DNA of 64,000 nucleotides from JAJKJG01 sp036556825 (GCA_036556825.1 DATBIR010000195.1:23310-87309); one strand, 5' to 3'. Positions 8,734 through 17,770 are shown, counted from the stretch's first letter. The notes: generated by a model from the letters alone, not told the origin. Numbers and translations are program-made.

Positions 8734-9237
8734 TCACGCCGCCTTGCGATTGACGCTCGACTCGGCAAGCTTGGTGAGCTTCTCGTCGGTGGCTTTCTCT
8801 TCGACGAGGTTCTGATGGAGCACACTGGCGCAGTCGTTGCGGCCGAGCCGCTTCGCCCACGCCACCAGGGTTCCGTAGCGCGTGATCTCGTAATGTTCGA
8901 CGGCCTGCGCGGCTGCCACCAGGGCGGCATCGCAAACCTCCTTGTCGTCGATGTCGCCGATGATCTCGTTGGCTTCCTTGATAATGCCATCGATGGCGGG
9001 ACAATCGGTGCCTTTCGGCTCGTGACCATGCATGCGGAACACGTCCTCAAGACGCCTGATCTGTCCTTCAGTCTCCTTCAGATGGCTCTGGAAGGCCTGC
9101 TTCAGTTGCGCGTTGGTGGCCTTCTCGATCATCTTCGGCAAGGACTTCGCGATCTGATTTTCCGCGTAATAGATGTCCTGCAGCGTATGCAGGAAGAGGT
9201 CGTCCATCGTTTTGATCGATTTTGCGAACAGGCCCAT
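8734..9237 (-). CDS. DUF892 (YciE/YciF-like) ferritin-like stress protein
   Basis: 167 residues, complete. Begins M-G-L-F-A-K-S-I-K-T-M-D-D-L-F-L and shows the four-helix bundle pattern with putative iron ligands in D-I-Y-Y-A-E-N-Q-I, H-L-K-E-T-E-G-Q-I-R-R-L-E, and A-V-E-H-Y-E-I-T-R-Y. The family (E. coli YciE/YciF) is induced by general stress and is structurally ferritin-like; the biochemical activity is unproven. The start has GAGGAG 8 bases upstream. An exact EcfG promoter lies at 9304-9329. A second copy of the family begins at the left end of the window. Confidence 0.9.
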   Translation of the reverse strand: MGLFAKSIKTMDDLFLHTLQDIYYAENQIAKSLPKMIEKATNAQLKQAFQSHLKETEGQIRRLEDVFRMHGHEPKGTDCPAIDGIIKEANEIIGDIDDKEVCDAALVAAAQAVEHYEITRYGTLVAWAKRLGRNDCASVLHQNLVEEKATDEKLTKLAESSVNRKAA

Positions 9238-9303
9238 AGGTGAACTCCTCTCAGGAAATAGCTGCTGCGGAGCGCTCTTGCACGCCGCGGGTCATCCTGG
9301 ACG

Positions 9304-9329
9304 AACGTTCTGCGGCGTGGAGCGGTTCC
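9304..9329 (-). promoter_or_regulatory. Putative EcfG promoter of the DUF892 gene
   Basis: Minus strand GGAAC (9329-9325), 17-base spacer, CGTT (9307-9304): exact match to the EcfG consensus, 66 bases before the ATG. Confidence 0.65.
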
Positions 9330-9463
9330 AGCGTCCCGTTCCGCCGCCGGCCCGGCTCCCTGCACCCTGATCGCGCTGCTAAGCAGATTTTTAAGGTTCG
9401 AAGGACAAGATCGAACATTTCCTAGCCGACCATCGCGGGTGGCACTCCGGAACGGTTCGGGAC

Positions 9464-12076
9464 ATGCATGAGCTTCTGGCCAAGCAGCTCGCCGAGGCAA
9501 CGCGGGCTTCGGGCGACATCGACCTGGCCACCCTCACACGCCTGGTCAGCAACGCCTATGACGAGGCGGACAGGAAACAGCGCGGCAAAGGTTCGGCGTC
9601 GGCAAGGGCCGGAACGACCGGCCTGCCGGCCAGCGCGGATCGCGAGCTGCTGGTAGCCGAAGTCAAGACGCAAAACCTGCGCTTCGAAACCGCCGTCGAG
9701 AACATGACGCAAGGCCTTTGCATGTTCGACGGGGAAAAGAAGCTGATCATCTGCAACAGGCACTGGCTGGATCTGTTCGGGCTGCCGGCGGCTCTCGGCA
9801 AGCCGGGCACGAGCTTCCGCATGATCATGGAGGCGCGGCTCGCGAATGGTCATTACCCCGGACGCACGATCGACGAGCTGCTCGCCGAGCGCGAGTCAAT
9901 TCACAAGGAACGCAAGGCCAAGACCTTCGAGCAACGGCTGCGCGACGGGCGAGTGGTGCAGACCTACCACCAGCCGATGGCCGACGGCGGCTGGGTCGCC
10001 ACCTTTGAGGACGTCACCGACCGTCTGCGCGCCGAGGCGTCGTTCCGGCTGCTCTTCGACAGCAACCCGGTGCCCATGTGGGTATACGACCGTGGCACTT
10101 TGCGCTTTCTTGCCATCAACGATGCGGCGCTCGCGCATTACGGGTACAGCCGCGAGCAATTCCTGTCGATGACGCTGCTCGACATCCGCCCCGCGGAGGA
10201 CCGTGAACGCGCGCTGCAATACGTGCGCAGCGTCAGCGAAACGTACGTCACCGATCGGGCATGGCGGCACTACAAGGCCGATGGCAGCGAGATTTACGTC
10301 CTTGCCTACGGCCGGGCATTGACGCACGAGGGGCGAGACGCGGTTCTCTGCGCTGTCGTCGACGTCACCGAACGGCGCCGCGCCGTGTACGAATTGCGCA
10401 CGCAGAACATGCGCTTCGAGGCTGCCATCGAGAACATGACGCAGGGCCTCGCCATGTTCGACGGAGAACGCAGGCTCATCGTCTGCAACAGGCGTTATGC
10501 GGAGGTCTACAGCCTCCCCCCCGAACTGGTGCGGCCAGGCACGACCCACCGTCAGATCCTGGAGCACCGGGTCGCCGCCGGCGCCTATAGCGGCCCCGAC
10601 CCGGCTGCCTATATCCAAAGCCGCATTGTCAACGCCGACGAGGCCAAACCGTCGACGAAGCTGCTGGAATTTCCCGACGGTCGCGCCGTGGTGGTCTCGC
10701 ATCAGCCGATGCCCGGCGGCGGCTGGGTATCGACGCATGAGGACATCACCGAGCGCCGCCGCGCCGAGGCGCGGATCGAGCACATGGCCCGGCACGACGC
10801 TCTCACCGACCTGCCGAACCGCGTCCTCTTGCGCGAGGAGCTGGAGCAGCATCTCGGGCGCGTACGACGGAGCGAGCCACTCGCGGTGCTGTGCCTCGAT
10901 CTCGACCACTTCAAGGCGGTCAACGACTCGCTGGGCCACCCGTTGGGCGATGCCCTCCTGCAGGCTGCCGCGAGCCGCATCCGCACCTGCGTGGGCGACG
11001 CCGACACCGTCGCCCGGCTCGGCGGCGACGAGTTCGCGATCCTGCAGGTCGCGGCCGAGCAGCCGAACAGCGCCACCGGCCTGGCGCAACGTCTGGTCCA
11101 GGCGCTCGGGCAGCCATTCGATCTTAGTGGACATCAGGTTGTGATCGGAACGAGCGTCGGCATCGCCCTTGCCCCTTTCGACGGGAACGATCCCGATCAG
11201 CTCCTCAAGAACGCCGATATGGGACTCTACCGCGCCAAGGCGGACGGACGCGGGACGTTCCGGTTCTTCGAGCCGGAAATGGATGCGAAGATGAAGGTGC
11301 GCCGGGCGCTTGAGGTCGATCTGCGCAAGGCGCTCGGCAACGGTGAATTCGAGCTCTTCTACCAGCCGATCGTCAACCTCGAGCACAACCAGTTGAGCGG
11401 CTTCGAAGCCCTGCTGCGTTGGCACCACCCTCAGCGCGGGCTGGTGTCGCCGGCAGAATTCATCCCGCTTGCGGAGGAGATCGGACTGATCATTCCAATT
11501 GGCGAATGGGCGCTGCGCAAGGCCTGCACGGACGCGAAACTGTGGCCGGACCCGATCATGGTCGCCGTCAACCTCTCGCCGGTTCAGTTCAAGAGCAAGA
11601 ATCTCGTGTCGACCGTGATCTCGGCCTTGGCCAGTTCGGGCCTGCCTCCCAAGCGCCTCGAGGTCGAGATCACCGAGACAGTGCTGATCCAGGACAACGA
11701 TACGACCCTCGCCGTGCTGCACCAGCTGCGTGATCTCGGAGTGCGCATCTCGATGGATGATTTCGGCACCGGATATTCAAGTCTCAGCTACCTGCGGCGC
11801 TTTCCGTTCGACAAGATCAAAATCGACCGCTCCTTCATTCGTGATCTCGCCAGGCGTGATGATTCACGTTCAATCGTGCGCGCCGTGACCGGCCTCGGAT
11901 CGAGTCTCGGCATGGTGACGACCGCGGAAGGTGTCGAGACGGATGAGCAGCTCCGTCTCTTGCGGGCCGAGGGATGCACGCAGGTCCAGGGCTTCCTGTT
12001 CAGTCCTCCCAAGCCCTTGCGCGAGATCGCCGAGCTGATTGAAAAATTCAGAGGGCCGGCAAGAGCCGTCGCCTGA
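9464..12076 (+). CDS. PAS-PAS-PAS-GGDEF-EAL cyclic-di-GMP signalling protein
   Basis: 870 residues with no membrane segment, so probably cytosolic. Order: short N-terminal helix, PAS_7-type domain (~70-185), canonical PAS (~195-305), a second PAS_7 (~310-430), GGDEF (~440-600) and EAL (~612-860). The first and third PAS are near-duplicates (N-L-R-F-E-T-A-V-E-N-M-T-Q-G-L versus N-M-R-F-E-A-A-I-E-N-M-T-Q-G-L). The cyclase signature GGDEF is intact at residues 520-524, and the phosphodiesterase signature is E-A-L-L-R-W at 648-653 with later E-I-T-E and D-D-F-G-T-G-Y-S-S-L motifs, so both activities are possible. Controls c-di-GMP, hence motility versus biofilm. Start at ATG 9464; ribosome binding site is poor. 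Confidence 0.9.
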   Translation: MHELLAKQLAEATRASGDIDLATLTRLVSNAYDEADRKQRGKGSASARAGTTGLPASADRELLVAEVKTQNLRFETAVENMTQGLCMFDGEKKLIICNRHWLDLFGLPAALGKPGTSFRMIMEARLANGHYPGRTIDELLAERESIHKERKAKTFEQRLRDGRVVQTYHQPMADGGWVATFEDVTDRLRAEASFRLLFDSNPVPMWVYDRGTLRFLAINDAALAHYGYSREQFLSMTLLDIRPAEDRERALQYVRSVSETYVTDRAWRHYKADGSEIYVLAYGRALTHEGRDAVLCAVVDVTERRRAVYELRTQNMRFEAAIENMTQGLAMFDGERRLIVCNRRYAEVYSLPPELVRPGTTHRQILEHRVAAGAYSGPDPAAYIQSRIVNADEAKPSTKLLEFPDGRAVVVSHQPMPGGGWVSTHEDITERRRAEARIEHMARHDALTDLPNRVLLREELEQHLGRVRRSEPLAVLCLDLDHFKAVNDSLGHPLGDALLQAAASRIRTCVGDADTVARLGGDEFAILQVAAEQPNSATGLAQRLVQALGQPFDLSGHQVVIGTSVGIALAPFDGNDPDQLLKNADMGLYRAKADGRGTFRFFEPEMDAKMKVRRALEVDLRKALGNGEFELFYQPIVNLEHNQLSGFEALLRWHHPQRGLVSPAEFIPLAEEIGLIIPIGEWALRKACTDAKLWPDPIMVAVNLSPVQFKSKNLVSTVISALASSGLPPKRLEVEITETVLIQDNDTTLAVLHQLRDLGVRISMDDFGTGYSSLSYLRRFPFDKIKIDRSFIRDLARRDDSRSIVRAVTGLGSSLGMVTTAEGVETDEQLRLLRAEGCTQVQGFLFSPPKPLREIAELIEKFRGPARAVA

Positions 12077-12097
12077 GGGCCTCGACAGCTTCGGACG

Positions 12098-12640
12098 TCA
12101 TCCAGCCGACGAGCGCTTCCCTCGCCCGGGTGCGGGCTGCCGTTTCTGCCCCCCGGCGCCGGGCTCCGCCGGCCAGTCGACCGCCCGTTCCACGAGCTCG
12201 TCGAGGGAAAAATCTTCTTCGGGGCCGGCCGTGCGGCCGCGGACGGAAATCCCTGCCGAATGCACCGTTTCCGCACTACCCGAGACGAGAGGATGCCACC
12301 AGGGGAGATCCTGCCCATGGGCGACGAGCCGGTAGGCGCAGGTCGGCGGTAGCCACGACAGGCTGCGTACGGCTGCGGGCGTCAGGCGCACGCAATCGGC
12401 CACCTTGCCCTGACGGTTGGGGTAATCCCGGCATCGGCAGCTATCGCCGTCGAGCAACGTGCAGGCGACGTCGGTGTACTCGATCTGACCGGTATCCTCG
12501 TCCTCGAGCTTGACGAGACAGCAGCGGCCGCAGCCGTCGCACAGGCTTTCCCATTCCGGCCCGGTCATCATCTCGAGCGACTTGGCTCGCCAGAAGGGCT
12601 GGCCTTTAACCGGCGCCAGGGGCTTCGAACGTGACCTCAC
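12098..12640 (-). CDS. YcgN-family (UPF0260) cysteine-cluster protein
   Basis: 180 residues. The core has C-D-G-C-G-R-C-C, V-A-C-T-L-L-D-G-D-S-C-R-C-R-D-Y-P-N-R and V-A-D-C motifs typical of UPF0260/YcgN zinc- or iron-binding Cys cluster (YkgJ-like) proteins, and the conserved L-P-P-T-C-A-Y-R and L-P-W-W-H-P-L-V-S-G segment. Function is unknown. The gene is convergent with the c-di-GMP gene (21-base gap) and divergent from the PBP1A gene. About 30 residues at the C-terminus are low complexity. Confidence 0.85.
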   Translation of the reverse strand: MRSRSKPLAPVKGQPFWRAKSLEMMTGPEWESLCDGCGRCCLVKLEDEDTGQIEYTDVACTLLDGDSCRCRDYPNRQGKVADCVRLTPAAVRSLSWLPPTCAYRLVAHGQDLPWWHPLVSGSAETVHSAGISVRGRTAGPEEDFSLDELVERAVDWPAEPGAGGQKRQPAPGRGKRSSAG

Positions 12641-12868
12641 AATCCAAAATCCTTAACGAGCGCCGTCCCGACCTGTGACACCCGCGGCTGCAGGGGCTGT
12701 GCCCCAGTCTGGGACACTCCGGCCGGCATGAACTTTGCGCCCTTTTTGGGCGTTGACGGAAGCCGAGACCAGTCACGACGGCCTCGCCGCCCGGCGCAAT
12801 AGTTGCTAAAAGGTTAAGCTATCAGGCGGCGAGGTAACTCGCCCGAGACAGGAAAACAAGGGGTTCCC

Positions 12869-15106
12869 GTGCGTCTCCAGTCCCCGTCCTCGCTCTGGAC
12901 ACGAATCAAGCGCGCCGCGCTGGCTTTCGATTCCTGGGTCGATTCGAGCCACTACGAGGGCAAGCGCAGCCTCGCGGCAGCCTGGGAGCGCTATTCCGAC
13001 CGGCTGGACAAGCTGCGGGTGCGGGGGGCGCCGCGGGCGATCGTCGACCTGACCGGTGAGGCCCTGACGCTCGGTACCGCCGGGGCAATTTTGGTGCTGT
13101 GGCTGGCCCTGCCCGCGTTCCGGGAGACCAGCGACAACTGGCTGAAGACGCAAGAACTCGCCGTAACCTTCCTTGACCGCTATGGCGAGGAGGTCGGGCG
13201 GCGCGGCATCCGGCATGACGATTCGGTCAAGCTCGACCAGTTCCCGGAATCGCTGGTCAAGGCGGCCCTCGCAACGGAGGACCGGCGGTTCTACGAGCAC
13301 TGGGGCATCGATCCGATTGGCACCTTCCGGGCGCTTACCGCCAACGCACGCGCCTCTGGCGTCGTACAGGGTGGGTCGTCGATCACCCAGCAGCTTGCAA
13401 AGAATCTTTTCCTGACGAACGAGCGGTCTATCGAGCGCAAGATCAAGGAAGCCTTCCTGGCGGTGTGGCTCGAATTCCACCTGAGCAAGGACGAGATCCT
13501 GAAGCTCTATCTCGACCGAGCCTATATGGGCGGCGGCACCTTCGGCGTCGTGGCGGCGGCGGATTATTATTTCGGCAAGTCGGTCCAGGAACTCACGTTG
13601 GCCGAGTCGGCCATGCTGGCGGGCTTGTTCAAGGCGCCGACCAAATACGCGCCGCACATCAACCTTCCGGCAGCGCGCGCCCGCGCCAACGACGTTCTTC
13701 AGAACATGGTCGAGGCCGGCTTTCTCAGCGAAGGGCAGATCCAGACGGCACGCCGCAATCCGGCCGCCCCGATCGACCGCAAGCGCGACACCACGCCGGA
13801 CTTCTATCTCGACTGGGCATTCCAGGAGATCCAGCGTCTCGCGGCGAGCGGCAAGCTCGGCACCGACCGCGTCCTGACGGTCAAGACGCCTCTTGACACC
13901 GGCATTCAGAAGAAGGCCGAGGAGACGATCGAGAACCTGCTCCGTCAGCACGGCAGACAATATGATGTCGAGCAGGGCGCGATGGTGGTGATGGACCCCG
14001 ACGGCGCGGTGCGCGCCATGGTCGGTGGACGTGACTACGGCCAGAGCCAGTTCAATCGGGCCACCGACGCGCTGCGGCAGCCAGGTTCGTCGTTCAAGCC
14101 GTACGTGTATGCGGCCGCCCTGACCTACGGGCGTTATCGCCCCAACACGATCGTCACCGACGGACCGGTGTGCATTGGCAACTGGTGCCCGTCGAACTAC
14201 AACCGTTCGTTTTCCGGCTCGATGCCGCTGACCGTCGCTCTGGCCAAATCGATCAACACGATCCCGGTCAAGATGTCGCTCGAGCTCGGCAAGGGCAACG
14301 CCAAGGCTGGTCGCGCGCTGATCATTCAGACCGCCAAGAAGATGGGCCTGACGACCACGTTGACGGATTCGACCTCGCTGCCGATCGGCGCCGCCGAGGT
14401 CACCGTAGTCGATCAGGCGGCCGGCTACGCCGTATTCGCAAACGGCGGCAAGCGCGCCGAGCCCTATGCCGGCATGGAGATCCGCAACTCGTCGGGCGAG
14501 GTGATCTACCGCCGCGACACCAACAGCAAGGAGCCCGAGCAGGTGCTGCCGCCGCGGGTCGTTGCCGACATGAATTTCATGCTCTCCAAAGTGGTGGAAG
14601 AAGGTACCGGCAAGCGCGCCGCGCTGGAGAATATCCGCTCGGCCGGCAAGACCGGCACGACCAATGCGTATCGCGACGCCTGGTACATCGGCTACACGGG
14701 CAATCTCGTTGCGAGCGTCTGGTTCGGCAACGACGATCACACGTCGACCAACAACATGACTGGCGGCAGCTTGCCGGGTATGGCCTGGCGCGAAGTCATG
14801 GCCTTCGCGCACCAGAATCTCGAGATCAGGCCGATCCCCTATCTCTCTCCTGATGGTGGGCAACTCGTGGCGAGCGCGGGTCGCGGACAAGCCGCGCCAC
14901 AGCAGCGCGGGCTCGAAATCGTCTCGACGGGGAGCGTGAATGGCCTTCTTTCGCGCCGCTCCTTTGAAGTCATCGGCGGCATCGGCGAGCTGTTTCGCAA
15001 GGTCGAGCGCGCTCCGGCGCCGCTCAGCGGCGTGCAGGCGCCTGAACGCGCAGCGTCCAACGTCACTGGCGGGCGGGTGACCGGCGGCCGCGTCGCGCTG
15101 CCGTGA
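12869..15106 (+). CDS. Class A penicillin-binding protein 1A
   Basis: 745 residues, bifunctional peptidoglycan synthase. An N-terminal cytoplasmic stretch and one membrane helix (~68-88) precede the GT51 glycosyltransferase domain with A-T-E-D-R-R-F-Y-E-H (catalytic E137) and G-G-S-S-I-T-Q-Q-L-A-K-N. The transpeptidase domain has S407-S-F-K410, S461-I-N463 and K594-T-G-T, so all catalytic motifs are present. Start is GTG at 12869 with AAGGGG a few bases upstream. The next gene overlaps by 4 bases. The family name mrcA/ponA would fit, but I cannot separate it from other class A paralogues. Confidence 0.9.
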   Translation: MRLQSPSSLWTRIKRAALAFDSWVDSSHYEGKRSLAAAWERYSDRLDKLRVRGAPRAIVDLTGEALTLGTAGAILVLWLALPAFRETSDNWLKTQELAVTFLDRYGEEVGRRGIRHDDSVKLDQFPESLVKAALATEDRRFYEHWGIDPIGTFRALTANARASGVVQGGSSITQQLAKNLFLTNERSIERKIKEAFLAVWLEFHLSKDEILKLYLDRAYMGGGTFGVVAAADYYFGKSVQELTLAESAMLAGLFKAPTKYAPHINLPAARARANDVLQNMVEAGFLSEGQIQTARRNPAAPIDRKRDTTPDFYLDWAFQEIQRLAASGKLGTDRVLTVKTPLDTGIQKKAEETIENLLRQHGRQYDVEQGAMVVMDPDGAVRAMVGGRDYGQSQFNRATDALRQPGSSFKPYVYAAALTYGRYRPNTIVTDGPVCIGNWCPSNYNRSFSGSMPLTVALAKSINTIPVKMSLELGKGNAKAGRALIIQTAKKMGLTTTLTDSTSLPIGAAEVTVVDQAAGYAVFANGGKRAEPYAGMEIRNSSGEVIYRRDTNSKEPEQVLPPRVVADMNFMLSKVVEEGTGKRAALENIRSAGKTGTTNAYRDAWYIGYTGNLVASVWFGNDDHTSTNNMTGGSLPGMAWREVMAFAHQNLEIRPIPYLSPDGGQLVASAGRGQAAPQQRGLEIVSTGSVNGLLSRRSFEVIGGIGELFRKVERAPAPLSGVQAPERAASNVTGGRVTGGRVALP

Positions 15107-15777
15107 CCAAGGCCGAGGTCGCTCCGCCCAGCGAGCTGGCGCACTGGGCCCGCGCGGCCGCTCAATTGCGCCACGCCCGGCTGCCGCCTCGCGCGCTGGC
15201 GCCGGCGGCTCTGGTGATCTATGCGGCCAGTATGGCCCTGCTGATCGGGCTCGGCTCCGCCTATTGGGCAGTCAAGGACTCATATCCATTCGGAACCGTG
15301 CGCGCGAACACGTGGGTCGCGGCGCCACGGGTCGGTTCGCGCGATGTCGACCCCTATGCCAAGGCGGTGGTGGCGCGAAGCGCGGAGATCCCCCTCGCCA
15401 CCGGCGAAGGGCTCATGCTGACCGCCACTGGCGATGAGGCGGGCCGCCCGCTCGACCCGCATTGCACCTACCGCATCGGCTCGATCATGCCGCAGGCGCG
15501 CTACTGGACGTTGACGCTCTACGACGATGCCGGCCACCCGGTCGCCTCGGAGCTTCAGCGCAGCGGCTTCACCTCCGCAGAGATTATGCGCGAAGCCGAC
15601 GGACGTTTCGCGATCATGCTCTCGCGCGAGCCGATGCCCGGCAACTGGCTGCGAATGCCCGAAAGGGGGCGCCCGAGCGTGGTGCTCCGGTTGTACGACA
15701 CGCCGGTCGCGGCAGGCTCGGCGGCGCTCGATGCGCGTACGCTGCCGGGCGTCGAACGTGTCGGATGCGCATCATGA
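15103..15777 (+). CDS. DUF1214 domain membrane-anchored protein
   Basis: 224 residues. A membrane helix at ~38-60 precedes a periplasmic DUF1214 domain with G-S-A-Y-W-A-V-K-D-S-Y-P-F, C-T-Y-R-I-G-S-I-M-P-Q-A-R-Y-W-T-L-T-L-Y-D and P-G-N-W-L-R-M-P. Rhizobia typically carry DUF1214 and DUF1254 proteins as a pair. The GTG start overlaps the PBP1A stop (GTGA) and its own stop overlaps the next ATG, implying translational coupling with a cell-wall synthase. Function unknown. Confidence 0.8.
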   Translation: MTKAEVAPPSELAHWARAAAQLRHARLPPRALAPAALVIYAASMALLIGLGSAYWAVKDSYPFGTVRANTWVAAPRVGSRDVDPYAKAVVARSAEIPLATGEGLMLTATGDEAGRPLDPHCTYRIGSIMPQARYWTLTLYDDAGHPVASELQRSGFTSAEIMREADGRFAIMLSREPMPGNWLRMPERGRPSVVLRLYDTPVAAGSAALDARTLPGVERVGCAS

Positions 15778-16349
15778 GCGACCGCAGCAGGTTCCTCCTC
15801 GCAACCCTCTGTGGGTTGGTCCTCGCAGGCATCGTTCACCTCACGGCCGTGCTGGCCATGCCGTGGCTCAGCGAGCGCGATGCATTCTCGCGCCTGCGAG
15901 CGACGATGACCGCCGACAAGTCCGAACTCGTGGCGGCCCCGGCCTCTACCGATACGTGGCTGCCGCAACCGGATCCGGCCGTCGCCGTTGCCGCCTGCGC
16001 TTATAATCTCGACGAGGGGCCGGTGCGCATATCGGCGCAGACCGGGCCCTTGTTCGAATCGCTATCGTTTCACGCCCGTGGCGGTGGCGTGTTCTTCGCG
16101 ATCACCGATCGGGCGGCAATCCGCGGCGCGCTCGATCTCGTTGTCATGACGCGCCGGCAGTTGGACGAGGCCTTGGCAGCGGAGGACGAGGACGAACCGT
16201 CCAGGGATGTGCGCATCGTGGCGCCGCAACGGGAAGGCCTTGTGATCGTGCGTGCGCTCGCGGCATTCCCGAGCTTGCGCGAAGAGGCCGAGCGCGCCGC
16301 CAAATCGGTCTCCTGTACGATCGACCAGCCTGAAGCCGTGACGCGCTGA
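15774..16349 (+). CDS. DUF1254-like membrane-anchored protein
   Basis: 191 residues from the ATG at 15774, which overlaps the preceding TGA. Residues ~5-27 form a signal anchor (FLLATLCGLVLAGIVHLTAVLAM). The rest contains the W-L-P-Q-P-D-P-A-V-A-V-A-A-C-A-Y-N-L-D and G-V-F-F-A-I-T-D-R segments of the short DUF1254 proteins encoded beside DUF1214. An alternative ATG lies 9 bases upstream. Third gene of a PBP1A-DUF1214-DUF1254 run. Confidence 0.75.
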   Translation: MSDRSRFLLATLCGLVLAGIVHLTAVLAMPWLSERDAFSRLRATMTADKSELVAAPASTDTWLPQPDPAVAVAACAYNLDEGPVRISAQTGPLFESLSFHARGGGVFFAITDRAAIRGALDLVVMTRRQLDEALAAEDEDEPSRDVRIVAPQREGLVIVRALAAFPSLREEAERAAKSVSCTIDQPEAVTR

Positions 16350-16385
16350 GCGCCCCCGCCCCACATCCCGGATGGGCCGCTTCCG

Positions 16386-17312
16386 CTAGCCCTTGGTGAC
16401 GATGGCGCGGCCGGGCGTGGCGGGCGCGCCTTCGTGAACGATGACCTCGTCTGGCGCGCCGCCGCACGCGGCTTCCGCGAGTGGCTGCACGGCCTGCTCG
16501 TCGAGGATGCGCTGATGCGCGACAAGCTTGCGCAGCCCACGTTCCGCGATGACGGATTCGGTCTGCGGCGCCCCGATCAAAAGATGCTCGAGGGCATAGC
16601 GATAGGATTCGATGCGCTGCAGGGTTTCCCAGCGCACCCAGGCGACCAGGCAGCGGTTTTCGGCGACGCGCGCCGCCGCTCCGTAGGCATCACCCTCGGC
16701 AAGCTCTTGTACGAAGGCGAGACTGCGCAGCCGCACCCGGTCGGCCGCCATGACGCGCTTTGCCACCGTCGCAAACGGGCCGATCAGCCTCGCGTCCGCG
16801 GTCGCGTCTTCCGCGATCCGCTGGTAGCGGGACGCGGGTGAACGGAAGAGCTCGTGCATCAATGCATGGTAATAGGAGGCGTTGTGGTGCGGCACCATTG
16901 TGACCGGCAGGACGCGGCTGCGCGCGAGTTCGACAAGGCTTCGCTCGAACAGGGAGCGCTCATGTGCCGGCATGATGAACCGCCAAGCGCGGTCGCGAAG
17001 CTCCTTCTCGTCGTCCGTGAAGACATAATGCGACACGCGCTCGCCCCGGATTTGGGCGCCCACCGAGCCGGCTGTGGGTAGGACGACGTCGTTCCAGAGC
17101 GATGGCTTCGGGCGGCCAAAATCGCCGGTTGCGGTACACCCTGCCAGGAGGGATGTGGCGAGGGCGACCGCCCCTGCCAGGCCGCTGCGGGTCGCCGCCG
17201 TGAAACCGACAGCGCGAAGCTCAGGAGCGGCGGCGCCGGCGGCTCGTCCCGGACGGACCCGTCGAGATCGGAGGGGCAGAAGTCTCGGCTTTGGGCTCGG
17301 ACTGCCATTCAT
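16386..17312 (-). CDS. Putative lipoprotein of unknown function
   Basis: Frame of 308 residues. Residues ~40-59 are a lipoprotein signal with a lipobox (S-L-L-A-G-C), so the mature protein is membrane-lipidated and begins C-T-A-T-G-D-F-G. The mature part is alpha-helical with several W, Y and R residues (V-S-H-Y-V-F-T-D-D-E-K-E-L-R-D-R-A-W-R-F) and is not recognised, though similar proteins occur in rhizobia. The first ~38 residues are Arg/Ala/Pro-rich and overlap the upstream gene by 92 bases, which is odd; no ATG or GTG lies between them and the lipobox. Confidence 0.65.
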   Translation of the reverse strand: MNGSPSPKPRLLPLRSRRVRPGRAAGAAAPELRAVGFTAATRSGLAGAVALATSLLAGCTATGDFGRPKPSLWNDVVLPTAGSVGAQIRGERVSHYVFTDDEKELRDRAWRFIMPAHERSLFERSLVELARSRVLPVTMVPHHNASYYHALMHELFRSPASRYQRIAEDATADARLIGPFATVAKRVMAADRVRLRSLAFVQELAEGDAYGAAARVAENRCLVAWVRWETLQRIESYRYALEHLLIGAPQTESVIAERGLRKLVAHQRILDEQAVQPLAEAACGGAPDEVIVHEGAPATPGRAIVTKG

Positions 17313-17442
17313 AACGGATGCCGGTGAACAGGAGGATCTTGCCGCGCGGCTCGTCGGCGCGAAGAGCGATGCGCACGCGCGGGTGAGCAGGGTTGGGGAA
17401 TGGGATCACTATCCCCGTGGGCTGTACCTGAAACTCGGACAT
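17221..17442 (-). CDS. Small conserved hypothetical protein
   Basis: 73 residues starting M-S-E-F-Q-V-Q-P-T-G-I-V-I-P-F-P-N-P. The ATG at 17442 has GGAGC close upstream, better than the ATG at 17457. It contains H-P-R-V-R-I-A-L-R-A-D-E-P-R-G-K-I and a basic C-terminal tail. The first ~45 residues are clearly protein-like; the tail overlaps the lipoprotein frame. Function unknown. Confidence 0.6.
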   Translation of the reverse strand: MSEFQVQPTGIVIPFPNPAHPRVRIALRADEPRGKILLFTGIRYEWQSEPKAETSAPPISTGPSGTSRRRRRS

Positions 17443-17770
17443 GCTCCGCTCCCTCACCTCGTCAGCGGTTTGTCTGCTTTTGTATCGAGCTCAGAAAAAG
17501 CGTCCGTGGTTAACACGGCGTTACGTTTCCGCGGACGGGAGCAATGTGTTGCTTCGGAGCCAACGCGCTGCCGAGCTGGACAGTTCCGACGTTGCTGAAC
17601 GACCCCGCGACGCGCAACGCCTGGCTGCGGACACGCCGTTCTTGCGGGGCGCGCATGGCAAAAGGTCTGCAGCGCCGGCTCCCTTGCGCCCCATGATCTG
17701 CGTGTCCATCCGCGACAGGCCTGCGGGGACAGTGGCCTCAGCCCGAACCAACCCTGGCGCCGGCCATCGT
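17443..17770. other. Intergenic stretch, one CtrA-like half-matching site
   Basis: No convincing coding frame. TTAA (17510-17513)-N7-TTAC (17521-17524) matches the CtrA consensus TTAA-N7-TTAA at seven of eight bases; it could be chance. Confidence 0.3.

Noticed and set aside
9896..11722. 608-codon minus-strand open frame
   Set aside because: Antisense to the GGDEF-EAL gene.
12806..14890. 694-codon minus-strand open frame
   Set aside because: Antisense to the PBP1A gene; composition is noise-like.
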